A stretch of DNA of 64,000 nucleotides from Microbispora sp. H13382. Lineage in GTDB: Bacteria; Actinomycetota; Actinomycetes; Streptosporangiales; Streptosporangiaceae. The stretch spans positions 1 through 64,000 of the forward strand of contig NZ_JABBXA010000017.1 in assembly GCF_014161445.1 (NCBI RefSeq), in the 5' to 3' direction. A program made the position numbers and the translations under genes. Positions 51,117-60,116 of the stretch are shown one piece after another. The notes under the pieces are model-generated. The model saw only the letters and a program-made list of their open reading frames with translations. It did not search any database and was not told the origin of the DNA. Positions within the stretch are counted from its first letter, which is position 1. Each line of letters starts with the position of its first letter.

Positions 51117-51523
51117 AGTCAAGGCAAGCCCCCTGTCTCTCGGATCGGCAACAAGCCGGTGGGAATCGAGTGGGAGTCCTCTGGAGACGCCGGCCCGGCC
51201 GGCCGTGGTCGGGGGCGATTGACGAGGGCGGCTGAGCGACGACAGCGGGCCTTACGCTCGCGGGCCTCGAAAAGTCGCGTCTCCCCAGGTCACACTGCCT
51301 TTGTGGAGCGATGGTCGCGTGATCGGTGGCCGTTTGGTCGCTGGTGTCATGGTCGTTTGGCCGCAAGGTCCGTGGCGATCTGGTCGCGAGGTTCGTGGGC
51401 CACCGGTCGCGGGGGGATGTGGCGGACGAGGTGGACGAGGTCTCGGCTCTGCCTGAGAGCGATCAGGGTGTTCTGCGAATATTGTGACTCTGGTCCTGAA
51501 GGTCTACCGCGGAGTCACCCCCT
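51117..51523. other. Intergenic region with degenerate GT-rich repeats
   Basis: About 400 bp without a supported gene. From 51300 to 51420 words such as GGTCGC, GGCCG and GGTTCGTGG recur many times at irregular spacing, with strong purine/pyrimidine bias on the plus strand. I see no fixed unit and no open frame that looks coding. The glycosyltransferase promoter should lie near its end. Confidence 0.5.
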
Positions 51524-53545
51524 ATGAGCGAGGTAAGCGAGCCGGCAGCCGGACAGCCCGAGCGGAGCGACCCGGCGGCGCTGCGGCAGGCGCTGGCGGA
51601 GGCGGTGGAGCGGGCCTCCGGCGCGGCGGAGCTGGCCCGGCTGATCACGGACTACCAGCGGCGGCTGGAGGAGGTGGCGCGCTCGGAGGCCGAGGCGCTG
51701 ACCAAGATGCGTGAGGCCGAGGCGCGGCTGAAGACCGTCGAGCGGCAGAACGCGCAGCTCGCCAAGCAACTCGCGGAGCAGAAGTACCAGACCGAGGTCG
51801 CCAACTGGAAGCTCGCCTCGCTCCAGGACAGCCGGTGGAGCAAACTCGGCGACGCGATCCACAGCAAGAAGCCCGGCACGGTGGCCAGGACGCTCAAGGC
51901 GCCGGTCAGGAAGCGCCCCGCGCCCAAGCGCTCGGACTTCAAGCCGGAGATCCCCGCCGTCCCCGAGGTGAAGGCGGCCCCCGCGGCGCCCGAGCCCAAG
52001 GCTCCGCAGGTCTCCGCGCCGCTCGCCGAGTCGTTCGTGGTCCCCAAGGGCCCGACGGCCCGGCCGTACATGACGGTCGCCGCGATCGTGGACCGGCAGA
52101 CCGAGGCGCTCCTGCGGTACGAGTGGCGGCTGGTGACGAACTTCGGCCCGGACAACTGGGAGGCCATGCTCGACCAGCAGCGGCCGCACGTGCTGTTCGT
52201 CGAGTCCGTACGGCCCGGCCCCCGGCAGGGCAACGGCGGGCGCTGGCTGGAGGCGCTGGCCGGCGAGACGCGTGCGCTGCGCGACCTGGTGGCGGCCTGT
52301 CACAAGCGGGGCGTCAAGACGGTCTTCTGGCACTCCGGCGGCGCGGTGTCGCGGGCCGTCCCGGCGGCCGAGCACTTCGAGTACGTGCTGGCCACCACGG
52401 AGGCCCGCGCCCGCGAGTGGCGGTCGGCGCTGCGCCACGACCGGGTCGGCGTGCTCCCGCTCGCGATCCAGCCCCGCGTGCACAACCCCATCCCCGCCGA
52501 GGGCGGCAGGACCGGGGAGATCGTCACGCTCGGCACGGTCACCCCGCCCGCCGGCGGCGCGGCCTGGCAGCCGCTGGCCGGCCAGGGCGACGACAAGACG
52601 GCGTACGACGACGTGCTGACGGCCTACCGGCGGCCGGCCCTGGTGATCGCGGGCGCCGACGCCGAGCCGAGGGTGATAGGGGAGGTCGCGGCCTGCGGCA
52701 CCCCGGTGCTCCAGGTGCGGGCCGGGGCCAAGGGCGAGGAGATCCTCGCGGCGGCCGAGATCCTCATGGCCGATGAGGGACGACTGGCCAGGGAGGCCCA
52801 TCTCGCCTGGCGGGCCCGCGCCGGCGTCACCCCGTTGCTCGACCCGATCCTCGACACCCTCGGCGTGCCGAGCGTGCAAGGCAGCGGCGTGATCACGGCG
52901 ATCACCGCCGTCGCCGACCCGGCCGAGCTGGACCGCCTGCTCGCCCAGGTCACCCGTCAGATCGAGCGGCCCGGTCAGATCGTGATCGTGGCGGACGGCC
53001 TGGACGCGGGTCTGGTGGACAAGACGGTCCGCCAGGCGTGCCCGGACCTCGACGTCGTGGTCCGCGCCACCCGGGAGCCGGTCACCCGGGGCGCCGCCCT
53101 CGACCGCGCGGTCCGGCTCGCCGACGGCGACTACGTGGCCGTGCTCGACGCCAGGGACCTGTACGGCGAGCACTACCTGGCCGACCTCGTCCGCCACTTC
53201 GCCTCCACCGACGCCGAGGTGCTGGGGAAGGCGTCGTTCTACGCCCACCTGCCGGGGACGGGCGCGACGCTGTTGCGCCAGCCGGAGGCCGAGCACCGGT
53301 TCCTCCCCGAGGTGGCCGGGGGCACCGTCCTGGCCCGCCGTCAGGTCCTCACCGAGCTCGGCTTCGCCGACGTCTCCGAGGAGTGGGGCGAGGTCCTGAT
53401 GCGGCAGTGCCGTACGGACGGGGTGCGGGTCTACTCGGCCGACCGCTACTCCTACGTCTGCGTCCGCGACTCGGCCGAGGGCTCGCTGCTCGGTTCGGCG
53501 CGCATGGAGGGATACGTCCCGGCCGAACCCCTCGCCCTGCTCTAG
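51524..53545 (+). CDS. Coiled-coil glycosyltransferase-like protein
   Basis: A 673-residue chimeric protein. Residues about 20-115 form a coiled coil (RQALAEAVERASGAAELARL, EVARSEAEALTKMREAEARL), then a Pro/Ala/Lys linker. Residues about 180-430 resemble a CgeB/YkvP-type glycosyltransferase domain (GVKTVFWHSGGAVSRAVPAA, FEYVLATTEARAREWR). Residues about 465-660 look like a GT-A (family 2) domain with DGDYVAVLDARDLYGEHYLADL, the Asp-containing position that binds nucleotide-sugar and metal. ATG at 51524 is used. It would modify cell-surface polymers; similar proteins are found near actinomycete cell-wall glycopolymer genes, but none is adjacent. Confidence 0.75.
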   Translation: MSEVSEPAAGQPERSDPAALRQALAEAVERASGAAELARLITDYQRRLEEVARSEAEALTKMREAEARLKTVERQNAQLAKQLAEQKYQTEVANWKLASLQDSRWSKLGDAIHSKKPGTVARTLKAPVRKRPAPKRSDFKPEIPAVPEVKAAPAAPEPKAPQVSAPLAESFVVPKGPTARPYMTVAAIVDRQTEALLRYEWRLVTNFGPDNWEAMLDQQRPHVLFVESVRPGPRQGNGGRWLEALAGETRALRDLVAACHKRGVKTVFWHSGGAVSRAVPAAEHFEYVLATTEARAREWRSALRHDRVGVLPLAIQPRVHNPIPAEGGRTGEIVTLGTVTPPAGGAAWQPLAGQGDDKTAYDDVLTAYRRPALVIAGADAEPRVIGEVAACGTPVLQVRAGAKGEEILAAAEILMADEGRLAREAHLAWRARAGVTPLLDPILDTLGVPSVQGSGVITAITAVADPAELDRLLAQVTRQIERPGQIVIVADGLDAGLVDKTVRQACPDLDVVVRATREPVTRGAALDRAVRLADGDYVAVLDARDLYGEHYLADLVRHFASTDAEVLGKASFYAHLPGTGATLLRQPEAEHRFLPEVAGGTVLARRQVLTELGFADVSEEWGEVLMRQCRTDGVRVYSADRYSYVCVRDSAEGSLLGSARMEGYVPAEPLALL

Positions 53546-53576
53546 ATGTTCCGTCCACGGACCTCTCGGGTGGCGC

Positions 53577-55157
53577 TCAGGGCGCTGTGCGGCCGTCCGG
53601 CTGGAGGGGTGCGATGTTCTTCGGGCCGCGCAGGGCGACGTAGAGGAGCAGTGCGGCCATGACGGCGGCGCCGATCCACATGGCCTGCTGCCAGCCGTCG
53701 ACGAAGGACTGCTGTGCCGCGTGGATCAGGCCCTGGGCGTGGCCGCCGGTCTCGGGTGCGACCTCGACGGCGTTGGCGATGCCTTCGCGGGCGGTGTCCG
53801 CGGCGCCGGCGGGGATGCCGTCGAGCCTGCCGTCGATGGCACTGCGGTAGCCGTTGGCCAGGAGCGCGCCGAGCATGGCGACACCGAGAGCGGTGCCGAA
53901 CTCGCGGGTGACATCGTTGAGTGCGGAGGCGACACCTTGCTTCGCGCGGGGCAGTGAGCTGGTGATGGCCTCGGTGGAGGGCGTCATCGACAGCCCCATG
54001 CCGATGCCCATGGCGAGCATGCCGGCCAGGATGGACAGGTAGCCGCCGTCGACGGACACGAACAGGGCCATCAGGGCCAGGCCGAGGGTGGCCAGGGCGA
54101 CGCCCACGGTCATGGTGGAGCGGGCGCCGATCTTGGCGGCCATCTTCGGGGCCAGGCCCGAGGTCATCATCATCATGACGGCCATCGGCATCATCGCCAC
54201 GGTGGACATCAGTCCGGACCAGCCGAGTACGGCCTGGAAGAACGGGAAGAGCACGACGGCGATACCGGCCTGGACGCCGAAGACGACCAACAGGGTGATC
54301 GAGCCGCCGGCCAGGCCCCGCTCACGGAAGAGACGTACGTCCAGCAGGGACGCGTCGCGGCGCTGCAGCTCCCAGGCCACGAAGGCGATGGCGGCGATGA
54401 CACCCACGGTCAGGCTGATCAGGGTGATGGGGGCGGTCCAGCCGCGCTCGGGGCCTTCCTGCAGGACGAAGATGAGACCGATCACGGCGATGGTGGAGAC
54501 CAGCGCACCGATGGTGTCGAAGGAGTGGGTGGAGCGTTCGCGGGAGTTGGGCACTGATTTCAGAGTCATCGCCAGCGCGACGACGACCAGGACCACGGGC
54601 AGCACGAACAGCCGGCGCCAGTCGGCGACGTCGACCAGCAGGGCGGAGAGAAACATGCCCAGGATGCCGCCGCCTCCGGCGACACCGGTCCACACACCGA
54701 TCGCCTTGCCGCGTTCCTCCTCGGGGAAGGTGGAGGTGATGACGGCCAGTGTGATCGGCATGATCATCGCAGCGCCGATACCGGCGGCCACGCGGGCGCC
54801 GATCATCACCGCGGCCGACGGGGCGAGTCCCGCGACGACGCCGGCGGCGCCGAAGATGATGAGTCCGGTGATCAGCATGGGCTTGCGGCCCAGCCGGTCA
54901 CCGATCGCGCCGAGCGGCAGCAGCAGGGCGGCCAGGGCGAGGGTGTAGGTATTGATGATCCACAGAACGGTGCTCTGCGAGGCGCCGAACTCGACGGCCA
55001 TGTGAGTCTGGGCGACGTTCAGCCCGGACACCGAGGCGATGACAGCCATCAACGCGATGGAGACGGTGATCAGGATCGCGCGCAGCCGGCGCGCATCCGG
55101 CGCACCCCCGCCGCTTGCCGGCGCGGCCGCCGCCTGAGGAGGCTGATTGGTACTCAT
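53577..55157 (-). CDS. MFS drug exporter, DHA2 (14-TMS) family
   Basis: A 526-residue proton-driven exporter with about 14 hydrophobic segments. Motif A is GAIGDRLGRKPMLITGL near 82-98 and motif C-like GVAGGGGILGMFLSALLVD near 158. DHA2 members export dyes, disinfectants and antibiotics such as methylenomycin or actinorhodin relatives. ATG at 55157 has AAGGAA upstream. The gene is divergent from an XRE-cupin regulator over 281 bp, which probably controls it. The C-terminus converges with the glycosyltransferase gene. Confidence 0.93.
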   Translation of the reverse strand: MSTNQPPQAAAAPASGGGAPDARRLRAILITVSIALMAVIASVSGLNVAQTHMAVEFGASQSTVLWIINTYTLALAALLLPLGAIGDRLGRKPMLITGLIIFGAAGVVAGLAPSAAVMIGARVAAGIGAAMIMPITLAVITSTFPEEERGKAIGVWTGVAGGGGILGMFLSALLVDVADWRRLFVLPVVLVVVALAMTLKSVPNSRERSTHSFDTIGALVSTIAVIGLIFVLQEGPERGWTAPITLISLTVGVIAAIAFVAWELQRRDASLLDVRLFRERGLAGGSITLLVVFGVQAGIAVVLFPFFQAVLGWSGLMSTVAMMPMAVMMMMTSGLAPKMAAKIGARSTMTVGVALATLGLALMALFVSVDGGYLSILAGMLAMGIGMGLSMTPSTEAITSSLPRAKQGVASALNDVTREFGTALGVAMLGALLANGYRSAIDGRLDGIPAGAADTAREGIANAVEVAPETGGHAQGLIHAAQQSFVDGWQQAMWIGAAVMAALLLYVALRGPKNIAPLQPDGRTAP

Positions 55158-55392
55158 GGTTTCCTTCCGAACAAGGGCATGCAGGATCAGCGCCGGGACA
55201 GAGCCGGTCGCCAGGTCGGTGAGGTGGGGACTTGCTCACCGCGTGGACCGCCGGATGGCGGGCGCGCGGTTCTTCGGCAGCAGGGCTTCGGTGTCAGCCG
55301 GTGGTCTTGTGCGCGGCGGCGAGCGCGGCGTCGGTGTCGCGGTGGCCGGCAGGGCGTTGATGTGAGAGCCGGCCAGAGCGCCGCCGTCGTCG

Positions 55393-55441
55393 TTGACACG
55401 TTAACCCCGCGTTGCATAAGTGGCATAGCATGTTGCTTATG
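55393..55441. promoter_or_regulatory. Promoter and operator of the XRE-cupin regulator
   Basis: A consensus -35 box TTGACA (55393-55398) is followed after 16 bp by CATAAG (55415-55420). The same CATAAG forms an inverted repeat with CTTATG (55436-55441), 15 bp further, which overlaps the ATG. The regulator may thus bind over its own promoter and start. The transcript would have a leader of only about 10 bases. Confidence 0.6.
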
Positions 55442-56053
55442 ACGCAAGAAGATCGGCAGCTGGAAAGCCTCGTACGCAAACGGATCCGCGCGCTGCGCGT
55501 CGCACAGGGCTGGTCGCTGGAGGAGCTGGCCATGCGCGCCAACCTCAGCCAGTCGTCACTGAGTCGTATCGAGAACGGTCAGCGCCGCCTGGCCCTGGAC
55601 CAGCTGGTCACCCTGGCCCGCGCACTGGACACCACTTTGGACCAGCTCGTGGAGAACGCCGCCGACGACGTCGTCATCAGCCCGATGATCGACGGCGCCC
55701 ACGGCCTGATGCGCTGGCCCATAAAGGGCGACCCCGGTATGAGCGTGATGCGTCAGCGGATGACCGACCCGCCGCCCGACAATCCGGCCCGCATGCGCGC
55801 CCACCCCGGCCGCGAATGGCTGGTGGTGCTGTCCGGCACCGCCGTCCTCATGCTTGGTCACCGGCGCTATCGCATCGAGACCAACCAGGCCGCAGAGTTC
55901 CCCACCATGATGCCGCACGCCATCGGCGCCGAGGGCGGACCGTGCGAGATCCTGGGCATCTTCGACCGCGACGCCCGCCGCGGTCACCAGAAGGACGCCG
56001 GCGCCGACGGCTCCGAAGCCGCCTGCGGAGGCGCGCAGGCCCCCTGCGAATAG
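55439..56053 (+). CDS. XRE-family regulator with cupin domain
   Basis: A 204-residue regulator. The Cro-like helix-turn-helix covers about 13-65 (GWSLEELAMRANLSQSSLSRIENG) and a C-terminal cupin about 85-185 (HPGREWLVVLSGTAVLMLGH, with His residues that could bind metal). ATG at 55439 is chosen over 55412 because the latter lies within the promoter palindrome. Such proteins sense small molecules through the cupin. It is divergent from the MFS exporter, its likely target. A short hairpin follows 75 bp after the stop. Confidence 0.88.
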   Translation: MTQEDRQLESLVRKRIRALRVAQGWSLEELAMRANLSQSSLSRIENGQRRLALDQLVTLARALDTTLDQLVENAADDVVISPMIDGAHGLMRWPIKGDPGMSVMRQRMTDPPPDNPARMRAHPGREWLVVLSGTAVLMLGHRRYRIETNQAAEFPTMMPHAIGAEGGPCEILGIFDRDARRGHQKDAGADGSEAACGGAQAPCE

Positions 56054-56127
56054 CGGGCCCTTGTCGTGCCGGAGGCCCGCGGCGCGGCGGCCGATATTGC
56101 GTGCCGGGCAGCGAATCACGCGACCTT

Positions 56128-56144
56128 CTTGCGTGTTCCGCAAG
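56128..56144 (+). terminator. Short hairpin after the XRE-cupin gene
   Basis: CTTGCG and CGCAAG pair around a 5-nt loop, 74 bp beyond the stop. The stem is only 6 bp, so this is a weak terminator candidate. Confidence 0.35.
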
Positions 56145-56184
56145 CGGTCATGCGGCATGCGCATGAAGGGCTTACGGTGGTGCC

Positions 56185-57078
56185 ATGACCCCAATGCATC
56201 AGCACACCCCCCATCACGGACAAAGTGGTCACCACCCCGACCACGACCATGGCGGCCTCCAAACGCACGGCGATGGCGGTCAGGCGGAGATCCTCGATCT
56301 GGACGCCGAGGTGCTCGCCGAGCACATAGCGTCCATCACCGCCTGGCTGCCGCTGAAGAGCGAGCCGCGGCAGATCGTGGACCTGGGCTGCGGTACCGGC
56401 GCGGGCACCTTCGCGCTCCTCGATCGCTTCCCCTACGCGCACGTCACCGCCGTCGACACCTCGACCGGGCACCTCCGGCTCCTGCGCGAGAAGGCATGCG
56501 CCCGCGGTGTCGAGGGACGCGTACACACCGTGCAGGCCGACCTCGACACCGACCACTGGCCCGACCTCGGCACGCCGGATCTGGTGTGGGCCTCGGCCTC
56601 GATGCACCACATGGCCAACCCCGGCCGCGCCCTCCGGAGCGTCCGCGAACTGCTCGCCCCCGGCGGCCTGTTCGCCGTCGTCGAGCTCGCGGGCTTCCCC
56701 CGCTTCCTGCCCGCCCACGCCCCGGAGAACCGGCCTGGCCTCGAAGAGCGCGCCCATGCCGCGACCGACAGCTTCCACGCCGAGCACGTTCCGCACCGCG
56801 GCGCCGACTGGGGCCCGCTACTGATAGCCGCCGGCTTCACCGTCGAGGACGAGCGCACCATCACCGTCAACATCGAAGGTGAGCGCAGCGAAGCGATCGG
56901 CCGCTACGCCTACGGCAGCCTGCAGCGCATCCGCGGCGTCGCCGCACCCGCCCTCAGCCCCGAGGACCTCGCCGCACTCGACGAGCTTCTGGACCCCAAC
57001 AGCCCGAACAGCCTCCTGCACCGCGAGGATCTCGTCGTACGCACCGAGCGCACCGTCTGGGCCGCGCGCCGCGCCTGA
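56185..57078 (+). CDS. Class I SAM-dependent methyltransferase with His-rich N-terminus
   Basis: A 297-residue methyltransferase. The SAM-binding motif I is IVDLGCGTGAGTFALL near 64-80, with VTAVDTSTGHL as motif II and SASMHHMANP as motif III/IV region. The first 30 residues are extremely His-rich (HQHTPHHGQSGHHPDHDH), suggesting metal binding. Substrate unknown; the fold matches UbiE/Methyltransf_11 type. ATG at 56185 lacks a clear ribosome site. The TetR gene follows 115 bp downstream. Confidence 0.85.
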   Translation: MTPMHQHTPHHGQSGHHPDHDHGGLQTHGDGGQAEILDLDAEVLAEHIASITAWLPLKSEPRQIVDLGCGTGAGTFALLDRFPYAHVTAVDTSTGHLRLLREKACARGVEGRVHTVQADLDTDHWPDLGTPDLVWASASMHHMANPGRALRSVRELLAPGGLFAVVELAGFPRFLPAHAPENRPGLEERAHAATDSFHAEHVPHRGADWGPLLIAAGFTVEDERTITVNIEGERSEAIGRYAYGSLQRIRGVAAPALSPEDLAALDELLDPNSPNSLLHREDLVVRTERTVWAARRA

Positions 57079-57133
57079 CGCACAGTGCGCGGCGCTGAGG
57101 GGCGCCGCCGTTCAGGGCGAGGTCGAGCACGGC

Positions 57134-57152
57134 CATGCCACTCGGTGGCATG
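57134..57152. promoter_or_regulatory. Probable TetR operator
   Basis: CATGCCAC-TCG-GTGGCATG is a perfect 8-3-8 palindrome, 41 bp ahead of the TetR start at 57194. Its size and position suit autoregulation by TetR. A weaker hairpin (CGGCGC/GCGCCG, 57090-57107) precedes it and may end the methyltransferase transcript. Confidence 0.7.
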
Positions 57153-57193
57153 TGCCAGCAAGGCGCACCTCCTGCCGGGCTAGACTGGCCGCG

Positions 57194-57847
57194 ATGACGA
57201 CGACAGCCGTCCCGGCCGATCACCTTCGGCTGCGTGAGCGTAAGAAGCTGCGCACCCGCCGGGCGCTGGTCGACGCGGCCTTGGAACTGTTCACCGAGCG
57301 GGGGTTCGAGGCGACGACCCTCGACGACCTGTGCGCGGCCGTGGAGGTCTCCAAGCGCACCTTCTTCCGCAACTTCGCCGGCAAGGAAGACGTCGCGCTG
57401 ACGCCCGCGCAGGACATGTGGGCTGCGTTCCTCGACGAGCTGGAGCGGCGCGAGCCCGACGCGGGACGCCCGGTCATGGAGATGGTGCAGGACTGTCTGC
57501 TCGCCGCCGTCGGACGGATGACCGCCGGCGACTGGGCGCGCCAGGTCCGGCTCGGCGAGCTGCTGGCCGCCCGGACCCCCTCGATGGGGGCGTACGGCCT
57601 GCACTTGTGCGACCGCACCACCCGTGAGGCGCTCGCGATCCTGCGCCGTCGTCTCGACCTGGGCGGTGTGGACGACCTGCGGGCGAGGCTCGTGCTCGAC
57701 CTGCTCGTCGCGGCCTGGCGCGGCGCTCTGAAGTCCTGGGCGTCCCTGCCGGGGGAGCCCGCGTCCGGGGATCTGACCGCGTGCCTGCGTGCGGCGTTCG
57801 CCGCGATCCCCGGGTGTCTCACGCTGACCGCCGCGCCGAAGGCGTGA
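57194..57847 (+). CDS. TetR-family transcriptional regulator
   Basis: A 217-residue repressor. The DNA-binding domain is about 14-62 (KLRTRRALVDAALELFTERG, then VEVSKRTFFRNFAGKEDVAL); the C-terminal domain resembles the MftR/acyl-type TetR branch. ATG at 57194 is taken because it starts cleanly and leaves the 19-bp palindrome upstream. Its TGA overlaps the next gene's ATG (TGATG), so it is probably translated with nrtL-lysA-hom. A regulator heading an amino-acid operon this way is unusual; it may simply have inserted there. Confidence 0.9.
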   Translation: MTTTAVPADHLRLRERKKLRTRRALVDAALELFTERGFEATTLDDLCAAVEVSKRTFFRNFAGKEDVALTPAQDMWAAFLDELERREPDAGRPVMEMVQDCLLAAVGRMTAGDWARQVRLGELLAARTPSMGAYGLHLCDRTTREALAILRRRLDLGGVDDLRARLVLDLLVAAWRGALKSWASLPGEPASGDLTACLRAAFAAIPGCLTLTAAPKA

Positions 57848-58539
57848 TGATCATGGAGGCGCTGCGCGGCGTCCTCGGCGCGCCGCCGATGCCGCAGGGG
57901 TCGTGGGAGCGGGAGGCGCGATTCGTCTCCACCGCTGCGCTCCGGGGAACGGCGGAGCCCCCGGCCGAGGCGGCGGAGCGGCTCGCGTCACGGCTGCGCG
58001 CGGTGCCCGGGATCCGGCGGGTGGACGTCCGGCCGAACGGCTTCCTCGTCATCGGGGTCGCCGCGCCGGGAGAGATCGTCGACGAGGTCCTGGCCGCCCC
58101 GATCGCCGTGTCCCCGCCGCCGGCGTCCTGCGCGGCGCCGTGGCCGGACTTCCCCCGCACGTGGGACAACCCCGGTTTCGCCGTGCGGTACGCGTACGTG
58201 CGGGCGGGAGCCGTACGGCGATGGGCGCGTGACCTCGGCGTGCCGGCCCGCGCGGCGGTGCGGCCCGAGCTCCTCGACGGCCCGTTCGACCGGGCCGTGC
58301 TGCGGGTCCTGGCCGAGCTGCCGAGCAGGAAGGAGAGCCGCGATCCCGGGTGGGCGGCGTACCTCGAACGGCTGGCCGAGGTCTACCACACGGCCGTCGA
58401 GCGCGCGTCCCCGATCCCCAGGGGCGACGAGGCGCCGTCGGAGGTCCACGCGGCCCGGGTGCGGATGGGGGAGGCGGTGCGCCGGGTGCTCGGCGAGGGG
58501 CTGGCGGAGCTCGGCGTCGCGCCGCCCGGCAAAATCTGA
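57847..58539 (+). CDS. nrtL: ArgS-related anticodon-binding (DALR) protein NrtL
   Basis: A 230-residue protein related to the C-terminal DALR (anticodon-binding) half and an N-terminal piece of arginyl-tRNA synthetase, without the catalytic HIGH/KMSKS core. Blocks seen: RLRAVPGIRRVDVRPNGFL near the N-terminus, GFAVRYAYVRAG in the middle and the typical DALR end YLERLAEVYHTAVERA, RVRMGEAVRRVLGEGLAEL. In Streptomyces the same gene lies just before lysA. Its job is unknown; aminoacyl-tRNA-related chemistry is assumed from the fold. The ATG overlaps the TetR stop; an alternative ATG lies 6 bp further. Confidence 0.8.
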   Translation: MIMEALRGVLGAPPMPQGSWEREARFVSTAALRGTAEPPAEAAERLASRLRAVPGIRRVDVRPNGFLVIGVAAPGEIVDEVLAAPIAVSPPPASCAAPWPDFPRTWDNPGFAVRYAYVRAGAVRRWARDLGVPARAAVRPELLDGPFDRAVLRVLAELPSRKESRDPGWAAYLERLAEVYHTAVERASPIPRGDEAPSEVHAARVRMGEAVRRVLGEGLAELGVAPPGKI

Positions 58540-58654
58540 ACCAAATCGGGCGATCGCCGGAAGCAATGCCGTAGATGACCTGCGGATCTGAATATCTTCC
58601 TTTGGGGTCGTCTCGCAGGTTGAACAGCGGGCGCGAGTGAATCGCAGGGTCGGC

Positions 58655-58668
58655 TAGCCTCGTTCGGG
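58655..58668 (+). promoter_or_regulatory. Leaderless-type promoter of lysA
   Basis: TAGCCT (58655-58660) lies 7 bp before the GTG of lysA with no ribosome site between. That spacing places the transcript start at or next to the start codon, the pattern of leaderless mRNAs common in actinomycetes. No good -35 is seen at 17 bp. Confidence 0.6.
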
Positions 58669-60074
58669 TGAGTCGATTCGCCCACCCTGCCGGCGACCTG
58701 CACGCCGCCTCAACTATCGTCGCCGTCACCGCCGGACTGCCCGAGGAGCGTCCGCCGCACGTGCCCGCCGACCTCAACGCGCTCGAACCGGCCATCTGGC
58801 CGCGAACGTCCGGCCGGGCCGACGGTGCCGTCACGATCGGCGGAATCGACGCCCGTGACCTGGCGAAGGAGTTCGGCACGCCTCTGTACGTCATCGACGA
58901 GGAGGACTTCCGCTCACGCTGCCGCGAGTACCGGTCCGCCTTCCACGACGGCGAGGTCCACTACGCCGCCAAGGCGTTCCTGTGCCGCGAGGTCGCCCGC
59001 TGGATCGACCAGGAGGGCCTCGGCCTCGACGTGTGCAGCGCGGGCGAGCTCGCCGTCGCGCTCAGCGTGGGCTTCCCGCCCGAGCGCATCACGATGCACG
59101 GCAACAACAAGTCGCTCGCCGAGCTGGAGAAGGCCGTCCAGGCCGGCGTGGGCCACATCGTGATCGACTCGTTCGAGGAGATCGCCCGCCTCGGCTTCCT
59201 CGCCGACAAGCACGGCGTGCGGCCGAAGGTGATGATCCGGGTGACCGTGGGCGTCGAGGCGCACACCCACGAGTTCATCGCGACCGCTCACGACGACCAG
59301 AAGTTCGGCCTGTCGCTGAGCAGTGGCGCCGCCGCCGAGGCGGTGCGGCGCATCCTCGCGCTGCCGCAGCTCGAACTGGTCGGCCTGCACTCCCACATCG
59401 GGTCGCAGATCACCGACACCGGCGGCTTCGAGGTCGCGGCCCGCCGCCTGGCCCGGCTGCTGGTCGAGATCAAGGAGGAGCACGACGTCGTGCTCCCGGA
59501 GCTGGACCTCGGCGGCGGGTACGGCATTCCCTACGTGGTGGGCGACGAGTCCCTGGACGTCAAGGTCATCGCGGACGGCCTGCGGGAGATCGTCACGAAG
59601 GTGTGCGAATCGGCCGGGCTGCCCGTGCCCCGGCTCACGGTCGAGCCGGGCCGGTCGATCGCCGGAGTGTCCGGCGTCACCCTCTACGAGGCCGGTACCG
59701 TCAAGGACGTGGAGGGCCTGCGCACCTACGTGAGCGTCGACGGCGGCATGAGCGACAACATCCGCACCGCCCTCTACGGCGCCGACTACACGGCCGTGCT
59801 CGCCTCCCGCGTGAGCCAGGCGGCGCCGATGCTGTCGCGCCTGGTGGGCAAGCACTGCGAGAGCGGCGACATGGTCGTGCGTGACCTGTACCTGCCGGGC
59901 GACCTGGCCCCCGGCGACCTGATCGCCGTCGCCGGCACCGGCGCCTACTGCCGGTCGCTGGCCAACAACTACAACTATCTGCCCAAGCCCGCCGTCGTCG
60001 CGGTGTCCAACGGCCAGGCGCGGGTCATCATCCGCAGGGAGACCGAGGACGACCTGCTCAGGGGGCAGCTGTGA
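58668..60074 (+). CDS. lysA: Diaminopimelate decarboxylase
   Basis: A 468-residue PLP enzyme that makes L-lysine from meso-diaminopimelate, the last step of the pathway. Fold III TIM barrel with the Schiff-base Lys102 ([16 protein letters not shown]), [25 protein letters not shown] near 240, [18 protein letters not shown] and the cofactor/substrate Cys in [10 protein letters not shown] near 396. The N-terminal 50 residues are an extension common in actinomycetes. A leaderless promoter is predicted at the GTG. It is followed 42 bp later by hom. Confidence 0.96.
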   Translation: MSRFAHPAGDLHAASTIVAVTAGLPEERPPHVPADLNALEPAIWPRTSGRADGAVTIGGIDARDLAKEFGTPLYVIDEEDFRSRCREYRSAFHDGEVHYAAKAFLCREVARWIDQEGLGLDVCSAGELAVALSVGFPPERITMHGNNKSLAELEKAVQAGVGHIVIDSFEEIARLGFLADKHGVRPKVMIRVTVGVEAHTHEFIATAHDDQKFGLSLSSGAAAEAVRRILALPQLELVGLHSHIGSQITDTGGFEVAARRLARLLVEIKEEHDVVLPELDLGGGYGIPYVVGDESLDVKVIADGLREIVTKVCESAGLPVPRLTVEPGRSIAGVSGVTLYEAGTVKDVEGLRTYVSVDGGMSDNIRTALYGADYTAVLASRVSQAAPMLSRLVGKHCESGDMVVRDLYLPGDLAPGDLIAVAGTGAYCRSLANNYNYLPKPAVVAVSNGQARVIIRRETEDDLLRGQL

Positions 60075-60116
60075 CCGGCCGCTCCGGACAGTCCGGCGGC
60101 GAAGCGAGGAGGGGTC

